NCBI RefSeq assembly: GCF_001029105.3
Contig: NZ_CP011807.3
Coordinates: forward strand, 3,100,001 to 3,164,000
Origin: Pandoraea faecigallinarum
Lineage (GTDB): Bacteria > Pseudomonadota > Gammaproteobacteria > Burkholderiales > Burkholderiaceae
DNA length: 64,000 nucleotides
Direction: 5' to 3'
In this document: positions 18,372-25,170 of the stretch, piece after piece
Position numbering within the stretch: position 1 is the first letter of the stretch
How the letters are laid out: each line of letters opens with the position of its first letter
Translations under genes and position numbers: made by a program
Notes under the pieces: generated by a model
What the model saw: only the letters and a program-made list of their open reading frames with translations
What the model was told of the DNA's origin: nothing
Database searches by the model: none

Positions 18372-18851
18372 ATGACGAGCCCCCCCGCAATGCGGCAGGA
18401 CGATATCCATCCCGGCGCCTTTGCGCGCCCTGGGTCGCGCCAAGCGCCCTCGAATTCGCATTTCCCGGCCATCGATGGACCGATCGATCCGCACGCGCTA
18501 GCGCATGCTCATGCGCTACATGCTGCGAACGACCTCGAAGGGGCCGCGCAGGCATTCGCCGCGATATGCCGCGCGTTGCCTGCCGATGCCACCGCGTACA
18601 AGGCGTTCGGCTACGTGCTCTGCCAGCTAGGCGACTACAGGAATGCCATCGCGCCCTTGATGGTCGCGGTGACCCGCGAGTATGGCAACCCGGAACCGCT
18701 GTACTTCGCCGCGCTGTGCATGCAGCAGATCGGCGATGTCCGGACGGCCCGCGAAATGGCGGTCGACGCGCTCGAAATGGTGCGCTGCTCGGACCGTCGC
18801 TCCAGTCTCGATCTCGATCTCAGTCTCACGCGTCTGCTCGACGCCCTCTGA
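18372..18851 (+). CDS. SycD/LcrH-like TPR protein, putative type III secretion chaperone
   Basis: The 159-residue protein has a disordered start of about 45 residues, then three TPR-like helix pairs: AHALHAANDLEGAAQAFAAI, YKAFGYVLCQLGDYRNAIA and PLYFAALCMQQIGDVRTAREMA. The C-x-x-LP, YVLCQLGDY and ALCMQQIGD elements match the class II chaperones SycD, LcrH and SicA, which hold translocators or effectors before secretion. AAGGAA lies 7 bases before the ATG. No secretion apparatus genes are present in the window. The next gene is the likely partner. Family membership is probable; secretion is inference, since generic TPR proteins can look similar. Confidence 0.68.
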   Translation: MTSPPAMRQDDIHPGAFARPGSRQAPSNSHFPAIDGPIDPHALAHAHALHAANDLEGAAQAFAAICRALPADATAYKAFGYVLCQLGDYRNAIAPLMVAVTREYGNPEPLYFAALCMQQIGDVRTAREMAVDALEMVRCSDRRSSLDLDLSLTRLLDAL

Positions 18852-18867
18852 TGCCCCCATTGTCCTC

Positions 18868-19767
18868 ATGTCTCCCATGCCGCACACCCACTTCTCCCCC
18901 GCCGCTATCCCCGTTTCACACGCCATCGGTTCCAATGCACCTGCGCCCGGGGCCGATCAGGCCCACATCAGAACAGGTGCCGCCAAGGCGCTCAGTGCGT
19001 TGGCCGAAAATGCCGGATCGCTCAAAGACCTCGCGCCGTCCCCTCCCAGCGTGGGCCGGTTCGCCGCACTGCTCCACCACGTGAACAATTTTGCGCTCAG
19101 CGCCAGCGCGTTAGGCGCCGCCAGTCTGGGCGCCATCAAGGAAACGTACGATCACGGCGCACTTTCGACCGCGCACAAGATCACGTTGAGCACTGCCACC
19201 GCGGCGTCGCTCTCGAGCCTGATGGATCTGGCCGTGGCCGTCGGCAAATACTGCAATCCGTCGTCCACGAGCGCGCAAATTCAGGGCACGTCGTGGCTCG
19301 CCTCGTCGGGAAAACTGCTGGGGTCGAATCATCTCGAGACCTACGGCGGCAAATATCAGTCGATCTTGCTCGGGGCCTCGATGATGCTGTTTCTGAATGG
19401 CGCCGGTCAGATTGCGGGCCGCCATGTCACTCAGCATGAGTTGGACCATGTGGCGACCCCCGCTCCGCTGGGACTGCCGTCACCCTCCGAGACCCCGGCG
19501 GCCGAAACGCAGGATCTGGATGCACTGGAGAATTGCATCGGCTTCGTCGCGCTGGCCTACCGCGCATTCGGCGACGCTACCACGACGGCCGTCATCGACT
19601 GGATGAACGCCAGGGAAGCGAAGCGAAACATGGACGTGGTCGAACGCCGTCTCTCGTTCGAAGACGCCTACGGTACTGAAGGGAAATACAGGCTCCGCGA
19701 TCCCGAACTGGGAATCGCGGCCGCGGGGGATAGCGATAGAGACGACGTTTCGCTCAATGCGCCCTAA
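18868..19767 (+). CDS. unknown protein, possible type III effector or translocator
   Basis: I do not recognise this 299-residue protein. It has a polar, Ala/Pro/Ser-rich N-terminus, as effectors often have, then two Ala/Ser-rich weakly hydrophobic stretches (about residues 70-90 and 105-125), a hydrophobic segment ILLGASMMLFLNGAGQIAG at about 170-188, and a charged C-terminus. It begins 16 bases after the chaperone-like gene, without a clear ribosome site (ATG 18868 or 18877), so translation may be coupled. Hydrophobic segments beside a SycD-like chaperone suggest a translocator-like or membrane-targeted effector. The stop lies inside a tandem repeat. Confidence 0.6.
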   Translation: MSPMPHTHFSPAAIPVSHAIGSNAPAPGADQAHIRTGAAKALSALAENAGSLKDLAPSPPSVGRFAALLHHVNNFALSASALGAASLGAIKETYDHGALSTAHKITLSTATAASLSSLMDLAVAVGKYCNPSSTSAQIQGTSWLASSGKLLGSNHLETYGGKYQSILLGASMMLFLNGAGQIAGRHVTQHELDHVATPAPLGLPSPSETPAAETQDLDALENCIGFVALAYRAFGDATTTAVIDWMNAREAKRNMDVVERRLSFEDAYGTEGKYRLRDPELGIAAAGDSDRDDVSLNAP

Positions 19768-19845
19768 TGCACCTTAATGTGCCCTAACGCGCCCTAACGC
19801 GCCCTAACGCATCTAACGCATCTAACGCATCCAACGCGCCCAAAC
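19759..19845. repeat. 9-10 bp tandem repeat (minisatellite)
   Basis: Nine consecutive units: five near-copies of the 10-mer GCGCCCTAAC (19759-19808), three 9-mers GCATCTAAC/GCATCCAAC (19809-19835) and one GCGCCCAAAC (19836-19845). The first unit holds the stop codon of the preceding gene. Because each unit carries TAA or AAC, changes in copy number would not extend the protein in its present frame. Confidence 0.9.
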
Positions 19846-19860
19846 ACGTCGTGCGTCACC

Positions 19861-20301
19861 TCAGCCCGCCTTGTTGCGCATCCAGTCCGCCGTGCCGTAG
19901 AACGCCTGCATCAAGCGCTCCTGCAAGGTCGTCTCGACCTCGATGTCCTGCATGGCCAGCGCCATGCAGCGCAGCCACTGATCGCGTTCGCTGGAGGCAA
20001 TCGGGAACGGCAGATGGCGGGCGCGCAGCATCGGGTGCCCGAACCGTTCGATGTAATGGTTCAGGCCGCCAAGCCAGCCGCACAGGAACCAGAAGAGTTT
20101 GTCGCGCGAACCGTCGAGCGACGCCGGATGCATGGCACGAATGCCCGCGAACTCCGGCTCCAGATCCATCAAATCGTAAAAGCGGTCGACAAGTTCGCGC
20201 ACGCGACGCTCGCCGCCGAGCAGGGAAAAGGCAGTCGGCTGGGCGGGCGCGTTCTTCGGGTCGTCTGCCGGGGAAGTTTGGGAGGTGTTTTCGGTCGTCA
20301 T
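19861..20301 (-). CDS. group II truncated hemoglobin
   Basis: The 146-residue protein has a disordered N-terminus of about 22 residues, then a 2-over-2 globin domain. FYDLMDLEPEFAGIRAMHP covers helices B to E, KLFWFLCGWLGG the region before the haem, and the proximal His is His96 in RARHLPFPI. Trp and Tyr positions near the end (WLRCM, FYGTADWM) suit the group II (trHbO/YjbI) class. Such globins bind O2 or handle NO and peroxide in the cytoplasm. It stands alone, convergent with the minisatellite-flanked gene. Confidence 0.92.
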   Translation of the reverse strand: MTTENTSQTSPADDPKNAPAQPTAFSLLGGERRVRELVDRFYDLMDLEPEFAGIRAMHPASLDGSRDKLFWFLCGWLGGLNHYIERFGHPMLRARHLPFPIASSERDQWLRCMALAMQDIEVETTLQERLMQAFYGTADWMRNKAG

Positions 20302-20505
20302 GACCGATATTGTGCCCGAGCGCCGTTTCGCCCGCTGCCGTCTGTCGTGCCTGCCGGCAACTTCCCGGGCCGATGCCGTTGTCCAAGGGCCGCAGCGAGC
20401 CGGCCGGCACGTGTATGCTCGCGGACCCGCGCGACGTAGACGGTACACGGCATGCGGCAAGCGCAGCCAACGGCCGCGCTCGCGAAAACACCGCCGATGT
20501 GGGGC

Positions 20506-23115
20506 TCAGACATCACGCAGCGTGCGCAGCGCCGACTGACGCACCACCGCGCGCAAACCGCTCCAGCCGCCGATCAGCGCGCAAAGCACCCCGGCGCCGA
20601 CGCCCGCGACCGGCAGCCACGGGTTGAAGCTCAACGCGAATTCGAACACGTATCTCGCCAGCGCCCAGCCCAGCGCACCCGCGCCGAGCGACGCCAGTAG
20701 CCCGGCCAGCGCGCCGACCGTCACCAATTCCGCCAGGTGAACGTCGCGAAGCTGACGCGACGATGCGCCCAACGCGCGCAAGATGCCGCTTTCGCGCATG
20801 CGCTCGTCACGCGTGCCCGCGAGTGCCGCGTAAAGCACCAACACGCCGGCGGCGAGCGTGAACAGGAAAAGCGCCTGAACGGCGTCGATCACCTGGGAGA
20901 GGATTTGCTGGATCTGGGCGAGCAAGGCGCCGGTATCGATCACCGTCACGTTGGGGAACTGGCGCACCAGCGCGTCCGCCACCCCTTGCTGCCGGGGTTC
21001 CAGATGGAACGACGTGATCCACGTCATCGGAAAATCGCGCAACGCGGCGGGTGGCATCACCACGAAGAAGTTCACGCGCATCGACCCCCAGTCCAGTTTG
21101 CGCAGGCTCGTGATCGGCGCGTCGATGGTCTGTCCCGTGACTTCGAAGCGGAGCACGTCGCCGAGCTTCAGCCCGAGCGTCTTCGCGATGCCCTCTTCCA
21201 TCGAGATTTGCGGTGTCGCCGCATCGCCGTACCACTGCCCGGCCGTCACCCGGTTGCCCTCGGGCAGCGCCGAAGTATAGGACAGGTTGAATTCGCGCTC
21301 GGCAAGACGCCGTGCGCGTTCTTCGGTGTAGCTCCCACCCGTTACCGGCTTGCCGTTGATGGCGGTGAGACGCGCACGAATCATCGGCCAGAGCTGCACA
21401 TCGGGCAGCCCCGCGGCGCGAAGCTGAGTGAGAACCGGTGTGTCCTGCCCCGGCTGGATGTCGATGACGAAACGGTTCGGCGCATCCGGCGGACTCGATT
21501 GACGCCAGCCCGCGACCAGATCGTTGCGCGTGAGCGCGAGCAGCAGCAACGCCATCAAGCCGAGGGCCAGCGCGACCACCTGCACGGCACTGCCCAGCCC
21601 CCGGCGACGCAGCCCCGCAACGGCATAGCGCCAGCCGATCCCGCCCATCGCTCCCCCCGAGGCGCCATGCCGGCGTGCCCACGCGGCCAGTCCGCCGATC
21701 GACAGCCACGCCAGCACGCCGAACACGATGGCGCCGGCCACGAAGCCGCCAGCCACCATCGCGCCAAGGCGCAGATCGCGCGCCGCGAACAACAGCAGCG
21801 CGCCGAACGCCAGCGCGCTCGCGCCATAGGCGAACCAGCCCTGCCGACGCGCCCCGCCGACCACATCGCGCCGCAGGACATGCAGCGGAGCGACCTCGGA
21901 GAGCGGCAGCAACGGAGGCAACGCGAAGCCCAGCAGCATGACGAGCGAACTGGCCAGTCCGAACGCCGCCGGGCGCCATGTCGGCGCAGGCAGTCCCGCG
22001 GGAATGACATCGCCCAATTGCGCGAGCAGCACCCAATGCGCTGCATAGCCCAGCACCACGCCAAGCACGCCGCCGATCACGCCAAGACCGATGAATGCGA
22101 GCGTCACCATGCCGCGCAACGCCCGGCGCGGCAGACCCAGACAGCGCATGACGGCGCAGGCGTCGAGGTGGCGCTCGCTGTAGCGCCGCGAAGCGATCCC
22201 GACGGCAACCGCCGCCAGCACCGCCGCCAGTAACGCCACCAGCGACAGGAAACGCCCGGCGCGCTCAAGCGTCTGACGCACCTGCGGCTGCCCGTCTTCC
22301 AGCGATTCGATATGCACACCGCGCGTCTGCTCGGCCATCGGGCGCGCCCAGGCGGCAAACTTGCCGACCTGCGCATCGGTACCGGCGACCAGCAGACGAT
22401 AAGTGATGCGACTGCCGAACTGCACGAGACCGGTCGATGCCAGTTCGTCGAATCGCATCATCACGCGAGGCGCGAGCGAGCCGAAGCCGTAACCGCGGTC
22501 CATCTCGCGCGTGATCACGGCGGCGATGCGCAGCGTGCGATTGCCCACGCGAATCGTCTCGCCGGGTTTGACATGAAGGGCGTCGAGCAGCGCGGCGTCG
22601 ACCCATACGGTGCCCGGCGCGGGGATATCCGCGGCGGGCGCGTCGGGCGTGTTGACGCCCGCATCGGGGGCAATGCGCACGCGACCACGCAACGGATAAC
22701 CGTCGCTGACCGCTTTGAGCGACGACAGACGGCTGGCGCTCACCGGCCCACGCGCCAGTTCCGTCGTCGATTCGGTGCCCGGGTCAGCCCCCTGTGCGCG
22801 CCGCTGTCCGCCGCCGTCCGTGGCGCTGGCCATGCTCGGGAAATTGGCGACTACCGCCGTTGCCAGCCCGTCGGCCTGCGCCCGACGGGCAAATTCGGGC
22901 GTCAGCGGCGCGTCGCTACGAACGACGAGATCGGCGGCGAGCATCTGTCGCGCATCGCGCTCAAGCCCACCCTGCATGCGATCCGAGAGAAACCCCACGC
23001 TGGACAGCGCGCCCACCGCCAGCAACAACGCTACGAGAAGCAGGTGCAACTCGCCCGCACGCCAATCGCGCAGGAACATCCGCCATGCCTGGCGCGCAAC
23101 TTCAGTGAACCCCAT
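20506..23115 (-). CDS. FtsX-type ABC transporter permease, YbbP-like
   Basis: The 869-residue inner-membrane protein has one N-terminal helix (LLLVALLLAVGALSSVGFL), a periplasmic MacB-like core, and two FtsX-type blocks of membrane helices (about residues 290-540 and 745-865), separated by a second large periplasmic domain. This is the YbbP layout of a duplicated permease. YbbP normally pairs with the ATPase YbbA and often the lysophospholipase TesA, but no ATPase gene is adjacent; the overlapping upstream gene encodes a DUF4126 membrane protein. The transported lipid or peptide is unknown. Start overlaps the DUF4126 stop by 14 bases. Confidence 0.9.
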   Translation of the reverse strand: MGFTEVARQAWRMFLRDWRAGELHLLLVALLLAVGALSSVGFLSDRMQGGLERDARQMLAADLVVRSDAPLTPEFARRAQADGLATAVVANFPSMASATDGGGQRRAQGADPGTESTTELARGPVSASRLSSLKAVSDGYPLRGRVRIAPDAGVNTPDAPAADIPAPGTVWVDAALLDALHVKPGETIRVGNRTLRIAAVITREMDRGYGFGSLAPRVMMRFDELASTGLVQFGSRITYRLLVAGTDAQVGKFAAWARPMAEQTRGVHIESLEDGQPQVRQTLERAGRFLSLVALLAAVLAAVAVGIASRRYSERHLDACAVMRCLGLPRRALRGMVTLAFIGLGVIGGVLGVVLGYAAHWVLLAQLGDVIPAGLPAPTWRPAAFGLASSLVMLLGFALPPLLPLSEVAPLHVLRRDVVGGARRQGWFAYGASALAFGALLLFAARDLRLGAMVAGGFVAGAIVFGVLAWLSIGGLAAWARRHGASGGAMGGIGWRYAVAGLRRRGLGSAVQVVALALGLMALLLLALTRNDLVAGWRQSSPPDAPNRFVIDIQPGQDTPVLTQLRAAGLPDVQLWPMIRARLTAINGKPVTGGSYTEERARRLAEREFNLSYTSALPEGNRVTAGQWYGDAATPQISMEEGIAKTLGLKLGDVLRFEVTGQTIDAPITSLRKLDWGSMRVNFFVVMPPAALRDFPMTWITSFHLEPRQQGVADALVRQFPNVTVIDTGALLAQIQQILSQVIDAVQALFLFTLAAGVLVLYAALAGTRDERMRESGILRALGASSRQLRDVHLAELVTVGALAGLLASLGAGALGWALARYVFEFALSFNPWLPVAGVGAGVLCALIGGWSGLRAVVRQSALRTLRDV

Positions 23116-23698
23116 CGTTCCTCAATCCTTTGACCCGCGCCAGTAACGAGCGCCATCCGCGCCAAACGCGCGGCAGCCACCACCACGCCAGCACGACGAA
23201 TACCAGCAACATCACGAGAAAAACAGCGGGAAGGAAGAACGCAAGCGCCAAGCCGCCCACTGTGGAGACATCTTCGCCGGCTGAGGCCGCGACATTCGAG
23301 AATGGTTCCGGCGACGTGTTGATCAACGCCCGGCTGCCCGCCTTGGCCAGATGCGCCGTGCCGGCGAGGGCACCGCCCGCGAGACCGGCCAGTACCGTGA
23401 CCGTCGGATCCATCTGGCCCAGCGCCGCCGCGCCCAGAACGATTCCGGCCGGAATACGGATGAAGGTGTGCACGGCGTCCCACGCACTATCGACGAAGGG
23501 AATCTTGTCGGCGAAGAACTCGATGGCAGCCAGAACGCCGGCCGTGGCAATGACCCACGTCGATGCCAGCGCGGCCAGCGTTGGCGGCAAATGCAGCCAC
23601 CCCAGCCGCGCGGCCAGCCCGGCGCAGAATACCGTCAGGTACAACCGCAGGCCGCTGCCCCAGGACAGCCCCGCGCCGAGCGCAATCGATTCAAGCAT
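23102..23698 (-). CDS. DUF4126 family membrane protein
   Basis: The 198-residue protein starts MLESIALGAGLSWGSGLRLYLTVFCAGLAAR, the typical DUF4126 opening. It has about five membrane helices, including FFADKIPFVDSAWDAVHTFIRIPAG between the second and third, and a closing long helix FFLPAVFLVMLLVFVVLAWWWLP with a basic tail. Function is unknown. Its 3' end overlaps the YbbP-like permease gene by 14 bases, so the two are translationally linked, which hints at a joint role. The frame is open for 37 codons upstream, but that part is Arg/Gly-rich and not protein-like. Confidence 0.87.
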   Translation of the reverse strand: MLESIALGAGLSWGSGLRLYLTVFCAGLAARLGWLHLPPTLAALASTWVIATAGVLAAIEFFADKIPFVDSAWDAVHTFIRIPAGIVLGAAALGQMDPTVTVLAGLAGGALAGTAHLAKAGSRALINTSPEPFSNVAASAGEDVSTVGGLALAFFLPAVFLVMLLVFVVLAWWWLPRVWRGWRSLLARVKGLRNDGVH

Positions 23699-23901
23699 GG
23701 TGACCTCGCTGCCGCCGACATGACGGCGTCGCACGATCACGCGTCCCCTACCGCCGACGCGGCAGCCGCCCTCCGAAGCACGCTGCCGGGTCCCGGTCTT
23801 GTCCGGCATCCGGCAAAACAGCGCCCGGCAGGTAACGCGACGGCTACCACGTCATTATGCCGCGCGTTGCGGCAACGCACCACCGGTGACCGGCGAGACC
23901 C

Positions 23902-24219
23902 TCAAGCCGCCGTAAGCTTGAGGCCGACCAGTCCGGCCAGAATCAGCGTGACACTGGCGATGCGCGCGGCCGATGCCGATTCGCCGAACAGAATGATCCC
24001 GAGCACGAATGCGCCAACGGCGCCGATGCCCGTCCAGATCGCATACGCGGTGCCCAATGGCAGGGAGCGCACGGCGAGGGCCAGCAGCCACACGCTGCCG
24101 ATCATCGACGCGATCGTGAAAATCGACGGAACGAGACGCGAAAAACCTTGGGTGTACTTGAGCCCGACGGCCCAGGCCACTTCGAGAAAACCGGCGAACA
24201 CCAGGAGAATCCAGGCCAT
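23902..24219 (-). CDS. sugE: SMR-family guanidinium exporter (Gdx/SugE)
   Basis: SugE/Gdx exports guanidinium in exchange for protons across the inner membrane as a dual-topology dimer. The 105-residue protein has four helices, the central Glu13 in [14 protein letters not shown], and [24 protein letters not shown], all SugE-type rather than EmrE-type. It lies directly downstream of a two-hairpin guanidine-II riboswitch, which makes guanidinium its substrate with good confidence. It is a single-gene unit. The ATG starts [11 protein letters not shown]. Confidence 0.95.
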   Translation of the reverse strand: MAWILLVFAGFLEVAWAVGLKYTQGFSRLVPSIFTIASMIGSVWLLALAVRSLPLGTAYAIWTGIGAVGAFVLGIILFGESASAARIASVTLILAGLVGLKLTAA

Positions 24220-24240
24220 GACTGACTTCGATGAGAAAGA

Positions 24241-24300
24241 CGGGGTCGTCCCCGGGTAGCGATGCGATGTACGCGCGAACCGAGCGCCGGGTCGTCCCGG
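24241..24300 (-). promoter_or_regulatory. guanidine-II (mini-ykkC) riboswitch
   Basis: On the minus strand two short hairpins each carry an ACGA tetraloop: CCGGG-ACGA-CCCGG (24287-24300) and CGGGG-ACGA-CCCCG (24241-24254), 32 bases apart. This is the exact signature of the mini-ykkC class, in which two guanidinium-bound loops associate and free the ribosome site. The second hairpin ends 21 bases before the sugE ATG. A TAGAAT -10 candidate lies at 24373-24378. The class is established; this copy was found by eye. Confidence 0.93.
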
Positions 24301-24459
24301 TCACGGGTTCCATTGGAGGTCGAATGAATGGCGGAATGGCGGAGCGCCGAACGCAGCCAACGGAACAGCGCGATTCTAGCAAAGCGGCGCAATGACCGTC
24401 GCTCATCCCGACGTCGGCATGGGCTTTCGGACGGCCAACGCCCATGCCCCGCTGCTCAC

Positions 24460-25170
24460 TTATCCGTCGATATCCGTTTCGAGCCGGTAGCCCACACCCG
24501 TTTCGGTCAGGATATGCCGCGGCTGCGCCGGATCCGCTTCGAGCTTCTGACGCAAATGTCCCATGTAGATGCGCAGGTAATGATTGCTCTCGACATGCGA
24601 AGGTCCCCACACTTCCTTGAGCAACTGACGATGGGTGAGCACCCGCCCGGCGTGTCGCACGAGCGTGACGAGCAGACGGTACTCGATCGGCGTGAGGTGC
24701 ACCGGGTCTCCCGCACGCGTGACCTTGCGACGCGCCAGATCGATGTCGATGTCGCCGAACGAAAACGTCTCGTCGAGCGTCTCCGAGTTCCCTCCACGGT
24801 GATGACGCCGCAACTGCGCCCGAATGCGCGCCAGCAACTCCGACACGCCGAAAGGCTTGGTCAGATAGTCGTCGGCGCCCACGTCGAGCGCGACGACCTT
24901 CTCCGCTTCCTCGTGGCGCGCGGACAGCACGATGATTGGCATGTCGGTCCAGCTTCGCACTTCGCGAATGACTTCGACGCCATCGATGTCCGGCAGCCCC
25001 AGATCGACGATCAGCAAATCGGGTTTGCGCGTGGCCGCCTCGACCATGCCCTGCCGTCCCGCTTCCGCTTCGTGCACCACCATGCCTTCGGCTTCGAGCG
25101 AGGTGCGCAGGAATCGCCGGATCTGGCGTTCGTCTTCAATCACCACGATATTGATGGTCGGTTCACTCAT
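24460..25170 (-). CDS. kdpE: response regulator KdpE
   Basis: KdpE is the OmpR-type regulator that turns on kdpFABC when phosphorylated by KdpD. The 236-residue protein has a receiver domain with acidic pocket E12-D13, phosphoacceptor Asp56 in LLIVDLGLPD and Lys in YLTKPFG, then a winged helix at about 130-230 (LTPIEYRLLVTLVRHAGRVLTHRQLLKEVWG). Its start overlaps the kdpD end by 8 bases. It is the last gene of the kdp cluster. Confidence 0.97.
   Translation of the reverse strand: MSEPTINIVVIEDERQIRRFLRTSLEAEGMVVHEAEAGRQGMVEAATRKPDLLIVDLGLPDIDGVEVIREVRSWTDMPIIVLSARHEEAEKVVALDVGADDYLTKPFGVSELLARIRAQLRRHHRGGNSETLDETFSFGDIDIDLARRKVTRAGDPVHLTPIEYRLLVTLVRHAGRVLTHRQLLKEVWGPSHVESNHYLRIYMGHLRQKLEADPAQPRHILTETGVGYRLETDIDG

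Noticed and set aside
18566..19084. 172-codon frame starting at the ATG that overlaps the chaperone stop
   Set aside because: Pro/Arg/Ser-rich, low complexity, and overlaps the more protein-like frame from 18868.
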